Assembly (NCBI RefSeq): GCF_002102345.1
Contig: NZ_LQPP01000047.1
Coordinates: 186,001-250,000, forward strand
Length of the DNA: 64,000 nucleotides
Direction of reading: 5' to 3'
Origin: Mycolicibacterium peregrinum
GTDB taxonomy: Bacteria; Actinomycetota; Actinomycetes; Mycobacteriales; Mycobacteriaceae
Shown here: positions 48,095 through 56,399 of the stretch, piece by piece
Layout: every line of letters begins with the position of its first letter
Position numbering within the stretch: position 1 is the first letter of the stretch
Program-made: the position numbers and the translations under genes
The notes under the pieces: generated by a model
Told to the model about the DNA's origin: nothing
Seen by the model: the letters and a program-made list of their open reading frames with translations, nothing else
The model's database searches: none

Positions 48095-48861
48095 CGCTCA
48101 CCGAGCGTTCTGCCCGGGTGGCTGCTGCGGTCAAACTGCAGCGCCACGTCGGGCGCCGCCGCGCCGCACGCTTCCTTGCCGAGGGACCCAACCTCGTCGA
48201 GGCCGCGTTGCGGCGCGGACTTGTTTCCGAGGTGTTCGCGACCGAGGCCGCCATGGACCGCTTCGGCGAACTGCTGGCCGCTGTGCCGGTGCAGCTGGTC
48301 ACCGAGCGTGCGGCGAAAGCCTTGTCGGACACCGTGACACCGGTCGGCCTGGTGGCGGTGTGCCGCCTGCCGGAAGTATCCCTCGATGACGTCCTTTCCG
48401 CTGAGCCCCGGCTGATCGCGGTACCCGTGCAGATCTCGGAGCCGGGCAACGCCGGCACGTTGATCCGGGCCGCCGACGCGATGGGTGCCGACGCGGTGGT
48501 GCTGGCCGGCAACAGCGTCGATCCCTACAACAGCAAGTGCCTGCGGGCGTCGGCCGGCAGCATCTTCTCCCTGCCGGTGATCGGCGAGCCTGACGAGGCG
48601 GCAACCGTCGCGCAGCTGCAGGCCGCCGGAATGCAAGTGCTCGCCACCACGATCGACGGCGAGGTCAGCCTCGATGATGTGGACCTGGCCGGGCCCACAG
48701 CCTGGCTGTTCGGGCCCGAAGCCCACGGCCTCCCAACCGAACTGGCGGTGGCGGCCGATCACCGGGTACACATTCCGATGCCCGGACACTCCGAAAGCCT
48801 CAACATCGCCTCGGCGGCATCGATCTGCCTGTATCAGAGCGCCCGCGCCCACCGCAGCTAG
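48091..48861 (+). CDS. tsnR: 23S rRNA/tRNA 2'-O-methyltransferase of the SpoU/TrmH family
   Basis: 256 residues if translation begins at the CTG at 48091, which overlaps the rplT stop (CTGA). The conserved-looking N-terminus LTERSARVAAAVKLQRHVGRRR begins at 48097, before the first GTG in frame (48118), so a standard start would cut it. SpoU motifs are QISEPGNAGTLIRAADAMGAD, WLFGPEAHGLP and IPMPGHSESLNIASAASI (the knotted SAM-binding region). Symbol follows M. tuberculosis Rv1644 tsnR, as I recall; the methylated base is not known. Confidence 0.88.
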   Translation: MTLTERSARVAAAVKLQRHVGRRRAARFLAEGPNLVEAALRRGLVSEVFATEAAMDRFGELLAAVPVQLVTERAAKALSDTVTPVGLVAVCRLPEVSLDDVLSAEPRLIAVPVQISEPGNAGTLIRAADAMGADAVVLAGNSVDPYNSKCLRASAGSIFSLPVIGEPDEAATVAQLQAAGMQVLATTIDGEVSLDDVDLAGPTAWLFGPEAHGLPTELAVAADHRVHIPMPGHSESLNIASAASICLYQSARAHRS

Positions 48862-48909
48862 TGCGCCGAATGGCCACCTATCGCACGGTGTTTCGCGATT
48901 CGAGTATCA

Positions 48910-48923
48910 CGAGTGGCCACTCG
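48910..48923. promoter_or_regulatory. 14-base palindrome upstream of the hemerythrin gene
   Basis: CGAGTGGCCACTCG is a perfect palindrome 33 bases before the GTG at 48957. It may be a regulator site; no known box was recognised. Confidence 0.4.
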
Positions 48924-48956
48924 GGTGATGTGACACGATGCTGTGGGAGGTGCGTC

Positions 48957-49424
48957 GTGTGCCAATACTGCGGATGCCGGGACATGCCACTGCTGCGGGA
49001 TTACATCGCCGAGCACGAGCGGGCGGTCGACCACGGCCGTGAAGCGGTGCGTGCCATGGACCGCGGTGAGCTCGACGTGGCCGGCCGGCGGCTGGGGGAG
49101 ATGTTCGAGGAGTTGCGCTCCCACTGGCAGGGGGAGGAGAACGGGCTGTTCGCGGTGATGCACACTGACGAGCTCTACGCCGAGCACATCGACCCGTTGG
49201 TGGCCGAACACCGCGAGCTGGCCGCGTTTCTCGAGGTGGTCGACCTGTCCGACCCTGACGATCAGAAGCGGGTCCGCAAGGAGATCGAGGAGCTCTACGT
49301 CCACATCGCCAAGGAAGAGGACGGGTTGTTCCCGGCTGCGCTCACCGCGCTCGACGGGCCCGACTGGGACGCCGCGATGGCCGGGTGGCAGCAGGCGCAC
49401 CCGGGCCGGCACATGATTTCCTGA
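48957..49424 (+). CDS. Hemerythrin HHE-domain protein
   Basis: 155 residues from the GTG at 48957 (ribosome-binding site GGGAGG). The protein begins MCQYCGCRD, a C-x-x-C-x-C cluster (Cys2, Cys5, Cys7) that could bind a metal. The HHE domain follows, with iron ligands in EHERAVDHG, HWQGEENG, AEHRELAAF and HIAKEEDGLF. Such proteins bind oxygen, NO or iron at a di-iron site. Confidence 0.87.
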   Translation: MCQYCGCRDMPLLRDYIAEHERAVDHGREAVRAMDRGELDVAGRRLGEMFEELRSHWQGEENGLFAVMHTDELYAEHIDPLVAEHRELAAFLEVVDLSDPDDQKRVRKEIEELYVHIAKEEDGLFPAALTALDGPDWDAAMAGWQQAHPGRHMIS

Positions 49425-49469
49425 CGCTCTCGCGCCGTGGACCAGTGATGGTTCAGGTGGTGATCAGGA

Positions 49470-50099
49470 TCAGCGCGCCAGGGCGGCGACGAAACTCTTT
49501 GCCCGGCTGGTGATTTCACCCCAGCTCGCGGTCGCGACATGCTTCGGTGAAACGACGCCGGTACCCGCGCACACGGCGAGCGCGCCCGCATCGAGGTAGG
49601 CCCGGGCGTTTCCGTCGTTGATCCCGCCGGACGGCAGCAGCTCGACGTCCGGGTATGGCCCGTGCAGATCCGACAGGTATTTCGGACCCATGATGCCGGC
49701 CGGGAAGATCTTCACCGCAGCGGATCCCAGATCGACCGCCTGTGCCACCTCGGTCGGGGTGAGTGCACCCAGGAACACCGGTATCGAGCCGGCCGTCGCG
49801 ACCTCGGCGACCTCGGGTCGCAGGCCGGGGGTGACCAGGAAACGCGCACCCGCGTCGATGGCGTCGCGGGCTTGGTCGGCGGTCATCACGGTGCCGACGC
49901 CGAGCGTGATTCCAGCCCTGGCCACCGATTCGGCGCACGAGCGCAGGTGCTGGAGAACGCCGGGGGTGGTGAAGGTCAGCTCGACCGTGCGGATACCACC
50001 CGCCGCGAGCGCGTGGCACAGATCGGCCGCGTCCGGAATCGTCTCGGCCCGGACGACGCTGAGCACACGATCCGCCCGGAGCACGTCGAGTTCTGTCAT
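49470..50099 (-). CDS. KDPG aldolase (2-dehydro-3-deoxy-phosphogluconate aldolase)
   Basis: 209 residues, the class I aldolase barrel. The Schiff-base lysine is Lys130 in AVKIFPAG, with Glu40 in VELTFTTPG. LGVGTVMTADQ and LPSGGIND are further family motifs. It cleaves KDPG to pyruvate and glyceraldehyde-3-phosphate. It lies 98 bases from the PLP deaminase gene on the same strand, opposite the kinase gene. Confidence 0.9.
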   Translation of the reverse strand: MTELDVLRADRVLSVVRAETIPDAADLCHALAAGGIRTVELTFTTPGVLQHLRSCAESVARAGITLGVGTVMTADQARDAIDAGARFLVTPGLRPEVAEVATAGSIPVFLGALTPTEVAQAVDLGSAAVKIFPAGIMGPKYLSDLHGPYPDVELLPSGGINDGNARAYLDAGALAVCAGTGVVSPKHVATASWGEITSRAKSFVAALAR

Positions 50100-50197
50100 T
50101 GCACACCTCCACTCACGCCGCGTCGCAACGACCGTCCGGCTGTCGCGCCGGTGACGACGCCGACAGAGCGGATCAGGGCGCGCATCGTAGATCCGGA

Positions 50198-51505
50198 TCA
50201 GAAGTAGGTGCGGATCAGGTCGATGACGACGGGATCCGTCTCATCCGGGGCCACGACCGGGATCCACCGCCACTTGTCGAATGCCGTGCACGGGTGGGAA
50301 AGCCCCAGTCGTACAACGTCACCCACGCGAATGTCCGAATCGGGCGGGATGGTCAGGAACGCGTGCTGGTCGTTGACGGCCACGATCTCCCCTCCCGTGA
50401 GCCGACGGGCGGGTGCACCGAGCTGCGAGGCGACCAGTTGCGGAGTCGGGAGACCCTCGTCGAACGGGACGTCGCGCTTGCCTGCGTCCAGCAGGGCCAG
50501 CCCTGGTTCCGGGCGCGACACCACCCGTGCCCAGGTGTGCATCGCCGAGCGCAGCCGGTAAGGCTCGTCCCTGCGGCAGAACGGCGAGATCCCGGTGTAG
50601 AAACCGTCGTCGTGGATGATGTAGGCCCCCGCGCGGACCACGACATGTGTGTGGCCGCCGGCCAGTGGAGCCAGCACATCCGCCACATCATCGAAATAGG
50701 CACTGCCACCGGCGGTCACGTACCGGTCGCCCTCGACGGGGTAGAGGCCCGCGGCGTCGATGCGCCGGTGCAGCCCGGCCATGTCCTCCAGGTAGTGCCG
50801 GACCCGCGCCAATGACGTGTCCGACGCGTCGTGCGCCAGCGATCCCTCGTAGCCCGACACCCCGGCCAGGCGCAGGACGGCACTCGCCGCGATATGCTCG
50901 GCCACCGCCGCAGCCTCGTCCACCGAACGCGCGCCGGTGCGCCCGCCGGCCGCCCCGAGTTCGACGAGCACCGGAATCGGCCGCGCCACTTCGGTTTCGG
51001 CGAGTGCCGCGTTCATCGCGTCGACGGTGGCCGTCGAGTCTGCCCAGGTGATCACCTCGAGGTCGGAATGGGCAGACATCTCCCCGGCCAGCCAGCGCAA
51101 CGCGGCCGGGTCGACAAGGGCATTGGCGAGCTGGATCCGGCGCACCCCGAAACTCACCGCGACCCGCACCTGGCTGGGCGTGGCAAGGGTGATACCCCAT
51201 GCGCCGCTGCGTATTTGGCGGTCCCACAACACCGGCGACATGGTGGTCTTGCCATGGGGCGCCAGCTCGACCCCGTGCGCACTGCACCAGGCGGACATGG
51301 CGGCCACGTTGTCCTCGATCGCCGAATTGTCCAGTGTCATCACCGGTGTGGTGAATGCCGAGAGGCGGGGGCGAGTGGCGAGGAATTCCTCGGCGGTGAG
51401 CCCGTCGGCCGCGGCGGGGAGGGCCTTGTCCAATACGGACAGGCGTTCGGAGCGGAGGTCGTCCAATGCTCGACTGTCCAGCAGTGGCTCGCCTCGCGTC
51501 GTCAT
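50198..51505 (-). CDS. PLP-dependent amino-acid deaminase (D-serine dehydratase / D-threonine aldolase type)
   Basis: 435 residues. An alanine-racemase-type N-terminal barrel has the PLP lysine Lys86 in APHGKTTMS. The C-terminal domain has HPCTAFDKW, whose His and Cys bind zinc in eukaryotic D-serine dehydratases. Substrates in this family include D-serine, D-threonine and D-glucosaminate. The ATG at 51505 is preferred to an upstream in-frame codon at 51556 that lies in the regulatory region. It is divergent from the kinase gene. Confidence 0.87.
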   Translation of the reverse strand: MTTRGEPLLDSRALDDLRSERLSVLDKALPAAADGLTAEEFLATRPRLSAFTTPVMTLDNSAIEDNVAAMSAWCSAHGVELAPHGKTTMSPVLWDRQIRSGAWGITLATPSQVRVAVSFGVRRIQLANALVDPAALRWLAGEMSAHSDLEVITWADSTATVDAMNAALAETEVARPIPVLVELGAAGGRTGARSVDEAAAVAEHIAASAVLRLAGVSGYEGSLAHDASDTSLARVRHYLEDMAGLHRRIDAAGLYPVEGDRYVTAGGSAYFDDVADVLAPLAGGHTHVVVRAGAYIIHDDGFYTGISPFCRRDEPYRLRSAMHTWARVVSRPEPGLALLDAGKRDVPFDEGLPTPQLVASQLGAPARRLTGGEIVAVNDQHAFLTIPPDSDIRVGDVVRLGLSHPCTAFDKWRWIPVVAPDETDPVVIDLIRTYF

Positions 51506-51574
51506 GCCGATCCTTGTCCTCCGTGGTGATTTCCGTGCTGGCGATTGCGTGGACAATCAGCGTGAGCTGCTCTG

Positions 51575-51625
51575 TTGCACATAGTGCAATCAGAGTTGCA
51601 ATTTCATGTGTGATCTGTCTAACAT
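51575..51625. promoter_or_regulatory. Divergent promoter region with a TTGCAC/GTGCAA dyad
   Basis: TTGCAC (51575-51580) and GTGCAA (51584-51589) form an inverted repeat with a 3-base centre, a plausible IclR site. Downstream, TTGCAA (51596-51601) and TAACAT (51620-51625) form a -35/-10 pair (18-base spacer) for the kinase gene, giving a leader of about 35 bases. The dyad lies between the divergent deaminase and kinase genes, so one regulator could control both. Confidence 0.6.
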
Positions 51626-51666
51626 GTTGGCGACACCGCGTCAATCGTCTGACCCGAAGGACCGCA

Positions 51667-52701
51667 GTGCCCGAACTGCCCGCGCCTACTGCCGGCGGCG
51701 TCGCCTGCCTCGGTGAACCGCTGGTGCTTGCCGGTGCTCAAGCTGAACTGCACCTGGCCGGTGCTCAAGCTGAATTGCACCTGGCCGGTGCGGAAGCCAA
51801 CGTGGCGGCCGGACTCGTCGCCTGGGGCATCCCCGCCTCATTCATCGGCCGGCTCGGTGACGACGCCTACGGCGCACTGATCACATCCGAGTTGACCGCG
51901 CGCGGCGTCGACATCTCCGCGGTCGAGATCGATCCCGAGCTGCCCACCGGGCACTACTCGAAGGTGGCCGCGCCGGACACCAACGGGGAGCCGCGCAGCG
52001 TCAGCCAGTACAGCCGGACGGGGTCGGCGGCGTCGGCGATGTCACCCGAATTCCTCGACGCGCCGGCGGTGGTGGCCGTGTTGGCGCATGCATCGGTGGT
52101 GCACTGCAGCGGCATCACGCCTGCCTTGTCGCCGACCTGTCGGGCCATGATGCGCCGGTTGCTCACCGACCGACCTGGCATCGACGGGCCGGTGTGCTTC
52201 GATGTGAACTGGCGTGAACAGCTGTGGCCCGACGGCGACACCGCCGAGGTGATTGCGCTGGCCAACCTGGCCGACGTGGTGTTGGTGGGCGCCGACGAGG
52301 CGCTCCGCGTCATGGGGACCGACGACCCGATTGCATTGCGCCGCATCCTGCCGGACCCCGCGACGCTGGTCATCAAGGACGGCGCGGATCAGGCGCTGGC
52401 CGTCGACCGCTCCGGCGAGGAGTTCGTCGTTCCCGCACTACGCGTCGATGTGGTGGAACCGGTGGGTGCAGGCGACGCATTCGCCGCCGGATTCCTCAGC
52501 GGGGTCGTCCTCGATGAAGACCCCGAATCATGCCTGCGGCGCGGTCACATCGGAGCCGCCGTCACCCTGACGGTCGCGGCGGACTCCGCGCCACCCCCGC
52601 CCGACGAGCTGATCGAGCATCTGCTCATCTGCACGGACGGCGAGTGGGCTGCCACGAGCGTGAGCGAGGCCGGGTTCACAGTGTGCGGGAGCAGGCGGTG
52701 A
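51667..52701 (+). CDS. PfkB-family sugar kinase (2-keto-3-deoxygluconate kinase-like)
   Basis: 344 residues, GTG start. The GAEANVAAGL substrate motif (after the tandem repeat) and the VEPVGAGDAFAAGF motif with the catalytic aspartate identify the ribokinase fold. A near-perfect 27-base tandem repeat at 51731-51784 duplicates nine residues (AQAELHLAG) before the substrate motif. Beside a KDPG aldolase, phosphorylation of a keto-deoxy-sugar acid is likely. Confidence 0.85.
   Translation: MPELPAPTAGGVACLGEPLVLAGAQAELHLAGAQAELHLAGAEANVAAGLVAWGIPASFIGRLGDDAYGALITSELTARGVDISAVEIDPELPTGHYSKVAAPDTNGEPRSVSQYSRTGSAASAMSPEFLDAPAVVAVLAHASVVHCSGITPALSPTCRAMMRRLLTDRPGIDGPVCFDVNWREQLWPDGDTAEVIALANLADVVLVGADEALRVMGTDDPIALRRILPDPATLVIKDGADQALAVDRSGEEFVVPALRVDVVEPVGAGDAFAAGFLSGVVLDEDPESCLRRGHIGAAVTLTVAADSAPPPPDELIEHLLICTDGEWAATSVSEAGFTVCGSRR
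51731..51784 (+). repeat. 27-base tandem repeat inside the kinase gene
   Basis: Two units, 51731-51757 and 51758-51784, differ at one base (AACTG in the first, AATTG in the second). They keep the frame and add nine residues before the conserved GAEAN motif. The next bases (CCGGTGCGGAAGCC) begin a third, diverged unit. Confidence 0.9.
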
Positions 52702-53447
52702 GCCAGAGTGTCGCGCGCGCACTGCAGTTGTTGATTCAGCTCGGTAACGGTCCGGCCGGCCTCGACGAGCTGGCGGCCGCCACCGATGTGCACAAGACCA
52801 CCGTGATGAGGCTGCTGCGCACCCTGTCCGAGGAGCGGTTCACCTACCGCGACAACAACAACCGGTATCACCTCGGATCACGGATATTCGAACTGGCCGC
52901 CCATGGCACCGACCAGCGGGAGATCCGCCAGATCGCTTCGCGGTACCTCGTCGAGTTCAATCGCGAGTACGGCCGCACCACTCACCTCGCCGCGATGGAA
53001 GGCGGCGACATCGTGTATATCGACAAGCTCGAATCGCACGATCAGATCCGCATGTACTCGCGAATAGGCTTGACCGCCAACCTGAATTCCACCGCCGTGG
53101 CCAAGGTGATTCTCGCTGACCTGTCCGATGCCGAACTGCGGCCGATCGTCGCGACGATGGATTTCACCCGGCGCGCCGCGAACACCATCACCACCCCGGA
53201 GGCATACCTGCGGGAAGTCGAGACCGTGCGCGCGCAGGGCTGGGCACAGGACCGTGAAGAGAACGAGCCGTCGATCAACTGCGTGGGGGCACCGATCCGC
53301 GGCGCGAATGGTCGTGTGGTCGCTGCGGTTTCGGTGTCGGTGCCCGATGTGGTGCTTCCCTTCGAGCGCGTTCTGGAACTCCTGCCGCCGCTGCAGGCGG
53401 TAACCCGACGCATCTCCGCCGAGTGCGGTTACCGTCCACCCTCCTGA
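52698..53447 (+). CDS. IclR-family regulator
   Basis: 249 residues from the GTG at 52698 (52683 also possible). The N-terminal winged helix is SVARALQLLIQLGNGPAGLDELAAATDVHKTTVMRLLRTL, typical of IclR (residues about 4-43); a GAF-like ligand domain follows. It overlaps the kinase stop by four bases (GTGA), so it is in the same operon. It probably controls the divergent promoter region at 51575-51625. Confidence 0.9.
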   Translation: MSQSVARALQLLIQLGNGPAGLDELAAATDVHKTTVMRLLRTLSEERFTYRDNNNRYHLGSRIFELAAHGTDQREIRQIASRYLVEFNREYGRTTHLAAMEGGDIVYIDKLESHDQIRMYSRIGLTANLNSTAVAKVILADLSDAELRPIVATMDFTRRAANTITTPEAYLREVETVRAQGWAQDREENEPSINCVGAPIRGANGRVVAAVSVSVPDVVLPFERVLELLPPLQAVTRRISAECGYRPPS

Positions 53448-53482
53448 TCCATCGAAAGCAACGAAACCAGAGGAGATTCACC

Positions 53483-53887
53483 GTGTCTGATTCGCGGGTC
53501 ATCTGTACCGACGCCGCCCCGGCCCCCGCTCACACCTTCAGCCAAGGCATCCGCAAGGGCGGATTCCTGCAGGTGTCGGGGCAGGGTCCGATGGACCCCG
53601 CGACCAATTCCTACATCGGCGAAGGCGACGTCAAAGCGCAGACCCGCCGAACACTGGAAAACGTCAAGGCAATCCTGGCGGCCGGTGGCGCCGGCGTCGA
53701 CGACGTCCTGATGTTCCGGGTCTACCTCACCAAGCGCGACGATTTCGCGGCCATGAATGAGGTGTACGGCGAGTTCATCGCCGAGAATGTGAAGTCCGAC
53801 CAGCTTCCCTGCCGGACAACCGTGTTCGTCGGCCTCCCGCACGAGGTCATGTTGGTGGAGATCGACGCGCTGGCCGCCGTGGGTTAG
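53483..53887 (+). CDS. RidA/YjgF-family reactive-intermediate deaminase
   Basis: 134 residues. The binding arginine is Arg111 in LPCRTTVFVGLP, and the VEIDALA end is typical of RidA. RidA hydrolyses 2-aminoacrylate and similar enamines made by PLP dehydratases, which fits the deaminase in this cluster. It lies 35 bases after the IclR gene with a good AGAGGAG site, so it is in the same operon. Confidence 0.9.
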   Translation: MSDSRVICTDAAPAPAHTFSQGIRKGGFLQVSGQGPMDPATNSYIGEGDVKAQTRRTLENVKAILAAGGAGVDDVLMFRVYLTKRDDFAAMNEVYGEFIAENVKSDQLPCRTTVFVGLPHEVMLVEIDALAAVG

Positions 53888-55125
53888 GGGCTCAGCAAAC
53901 CCCGTGCCACATGGGTGATCTGCACCTCGTTGCTGCCGGCGTAGATCATCAGCGACTTCGCGTCGCGGGCCAACTGCTCCACCCGGTACTCGGTCATGTA
54001 GCCGTTGCCGCCGAACAGCTGCACCGCTTCCATCGCGACATCGGTGGCCGCCTGCGAGCAGTACCACTTGATCGCGGAGGCCTCGGCGAGGGAGATCGAG
54101 ACGCCCTTCTCGGCGGATTCGATGACGCGGAACAGCATGTTTCGCACGTTCATCCGAGCCACTTCCATGTTGGCCAGCTTGAGCTGGATCAGCTGGAACT
54201 GGCTGATCTCCTGGCCCCACAGGGTGCGGGTCTTGGCGTAGTCGACGCTCAACCGCAGGCATTCCTCGATCACGCCCAGTGCCATCGCGGCCACCCCGAT
54301 GCGTTCGGCCGAGAAGTTCGACCGGGCGCTGGCCCTACCTTCGTCGGCCCCTTCGTCGGACCCTTCGGTCTCGCCGAGCAGCCGGTCGCGTCCCAGCCGG
54401 ACGTTGTTGAAGAACAGCTCGCCGGTGCGCGATGAGTGAATACCCATCTTGCGGAACGGCTTCGACTGCACAAAGCCTTCCATTCCACGGTCGAGGACGA
54501 AGGTCAGCACCTTGCGGTTGCGCTTGTCCGCACCATCACCCTCGTCGAGCTTGGCGTAGACCACCACCACGTCGGCGTCCGGGCCGTTGGTGATGAAGGT
54601 CTTCTGGCCGTTGAGGATGTAGTCGTCGCCGTCACGGGTGACATAGGACTTCATGCCGCCGAAGGCATCCGAGCCCGAATCGGGCTCCGTGATCGCCCAT
54701 GCGCCGATCTTCTCGTAGGTCACCAGGCCGGGCAGCCAGCGTTCCTGCTGGGCCAGGGTGCCGCGACTCTGGATCGTCGAGACCGTAAGGCCCAAGCTGA
54801 CGCCGAGGCCCGTGACCAGGCCCATCGACACCCGGCACAGTTCGCTGATCAGGACGAACCCCATGCCCGGCGAACCGCTGCCGCCGAACATTCCACCGCG
54901 GGCGCCCGACGGCTTGCTGTCACCGCTGCGCAGCTTCTCCAGCCGCTTGTCCAGCGATTCCTTGGAGAGGGCATCAATACCGAACGTGGCGAAGAGCTTT
55001 CGCACGATCGGGTACGGCTCCATGTCGCCGCTTTCCAGCTCGTCGAGGTGGGGCCGGATCTCCTTGTCCACGAACTCGCGTACTGCGTCCCGGACAGCAA
55101 TGTCGACGTCAGACCAATCAAGCAT
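53884..55125 (-). CDS. Acyl-CoA dehydrogenase
   Basis: 413 residues. AWAITEPDSGSD and NGQKTFITNG are acyl-CoA dehydrogenase signatures. The usual catalytic glutamate before G-x-N/T-x-x-Q is Ala396 (IYAGSNEVQ). Glu274 in SAERIGVA lies where isovaleryl- and long-chain acyl-CoA dehydrogenases have their base, so the enzyme is probably active with that arrangement. The stop overlaps the RidA stop on the other strand. Confidence 0.9.
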   Translation of the reverse strand: MLDWSDVDIAVRDAVREFVDKEIRPHLDELESGDMEPYPIVRKLFATFGIDALSKESLDKRLEKLRSGDSKPSGARGGMFGGSGSPGMGFVLISELCRVSMGLVTGLGVSLGLTVSTIQSRGTLAQQERWLPGLVTYEKIGAWAITEPDSGSDAFGGMKSYVTRDGDDYILNGQKTFITNGPDADVVVVYAKLDEGDGADKRNRKVLTFVLDRGMEGFVQSKPFRKMGIHSSRTGELFFNNVRLGRDRLLGETEGSDEGADEGRASARSNFSAERIGVAAMALGVIEECLRLSVDYAKTRTLWGQEISQFQLIQLKLANMEVARMNVRNMLFRVIESAEKGVSISLAEASAIKWYCSQAATDVAMEAVQLFGGNGYMTEYRVEQLARDAKSLMIYAGSNEVQITHVARGLLSP

Positions 55126-55152
55126 CTCGACAGCTTAGACAGGTGTCAAAAG

Positions 55153-56172
55153 TCAGGCTGCACTGCGCCTGGCCGGCCGTCGCAGCGCCGGCAGTGAGAA
55201 GGTGGTGTGCACCAGCGCGCCGGCCCGGTCCAGCAGGGTCTTGTGACGTGGCAGGTAGTGCATCGGCATCCCGCGGCGGTCGCGGGGCGGGGCCATGAAG
55301 CCAGGTGCTTCGACCAGAGGGCCGTCGACCGGTAGTTTCCCGGCGGCACGGCGGTAGGCCGACAGGGCGCGCGGGTGCAGCCTGATCTCGTCGGGTACCG
55401 CGACGAATGCCAACTCGACCATCTTGCCGAAGATTCGCAGCAGCACCTCGTCGCCGGGCGTCCAGCGCATGCCCGCCTTCTCCCGCACCGCGGGGTCGAA
55501 CAGGCCGGCCGCGATCCAGCGCTGTGCGCCGACAAGGGGTTTGAACAGCTGGTCCCACACCGGCGTCGGCATCAACACGAACCACGGTTTTGGGATCCGG
55601 ATGGTGAAGATGTCGAGGGTGGCCCGGTTGATCTCGAGCTCGTCGCGGCACTTGGCGTCCCAATACTCCTGAAACTCGTCCCAGGTCTTCGGAACGGGCC
55701 GCATGCTCATGCCGTACATGCGGTACCACTGCACATGCTCGTCGAAGAGCTGACACTTCTCGGCCTCGGTGAGCCCGCCGCAGAAATACTCCGCGGTCTT
55801 GATGATGAGCATGAAGAACGTGGCGTGCGCCCAATAGAACGTCTCAGGGTTCAGCGCGTGATAGCGCCGGCCCTGGCCGTCGACGCCCTTGATGGTGTGG
55901 TGAAAACCCTTGATCTGCGCGCCGGTGTCGGCCGCCCGGTCGCCGTCATAGACGACGCCCATGATCGGGTAGACCGACCGGGCCACCCGCTGCAGAGGTT
56001 CGCGCAGCAGTATCGAATGCTCCTCGACCCCGGCGCCGAGTTCGGGGTACATGTTCTGGATCGCTCCGATCCAGACGCCCAGCATCCCCGTGCGCAGGTC
56101 GCCGAAGTATTTCCAGGTCAGCGAATCCGGGCCGAGTGGATCGTGTTCGCTGGTGGTGGCTCGTGTGGTCAT
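55153..56172 (-). CDS. Oxygenase MpaB/DUF2236 family protein, probable counterpart of Rv1645c
   Basis: 339 residues, all helical. The DUF2236/MpaB-like core (IKGFHHTIKGVDGQGRRYHALNPETFYWAHATFF, residues about 88-121) has the histidines that bind haem in rubber oxygenase Lcp relatives. Substrate unknown; isoprenoid cleavage in Lcp is known, but a different role is likely here. It starts at ATG 56172 and lies 27 bases upstream of the acyl-CoA dehydrogenase on the same strand. Confidence 0.85.
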   Translation of the reverse strand: MTTRATTSEHDPLGPDSLTWKYFGDLRTGMLGVWIGAIQNMYPELGAGVEEHSILLREPLQRVARSVYPIMGVVYDGDRAADTGAQIKGFHHTIKGVDGQGRRYHALNPETFYWAHATFFMLIIKTAEYFCGGLTEAEKCQLFDEHVQWYRMYGMSMRPVPKTWDEFQEYWDAKCRDELEINRATLDIFTIRIPKPWFVLMPTPVWDQLFKPLVGAQRWIAAGLFDPAVREKAGMRWTPGDEVLLRIFGKMVELAFVAVPDEIRLHPRALSAYRRAAGKLPVDGPLVEAPGFMAPPRDRRGMPMHYLPRHKTLLDRAGALVHTTFSLPALRRPARRSAA

Positions 56173-56227
56173 TGCGTCCTCGTTGACTCGTCATGACGTG
56201 AATCACAGCTGAGCTCACGATAGTAGT

Positions 56228-56243
56228 GACAACGTGTGTTGTC
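56228..56243. promoter_or_regulatory. GACAAC-GTGT-GTTGTC dyad upstream of the oxygenase gene
   Basis: A perfect 6-base inverted repeat with a 4-base centre, about 56 bases upstream of the DUF2236 start (and 157 upstream of the cyclase). It could be a TetR-type site; the binding protein is unknown. Confidence 0.4.
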
Positions 56244-56387
56244 TACGACGCGACGGCGCGTCGCTGTGCACTGTTATTCGGCGGCTACCGCCGCGCCACA
56301 GGGCCGTGACCAGGCCGGTTTGCCGCGGCCAGGGGAGGGTGAGCACAGTCGCTCGTGGCGCGATTGCCGCCCGGTCTGCGCGCCACT

Positions 56388-56393
56388 TACTCT
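56388..56393 (+). promoter_or_regulatory. -10 element TACTCT of the adenylyl cyclase gene
   Basis: TACTCT fits TANNNT and ends 6 nt before the GTG at 56400. This favours that start over the GTG at 56355 and suggests a leaderless mRNA. Confidence 0.5.
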
Positions 56394-56399
56394 TGCGCT

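Noticed and set aside
56173..56399. PE-family gene, as remembered at this place in M. tuberculosis (Rv1646)
   Set aside because: The gap holds no frame with a PE-type N-terminus; PE is absent here.
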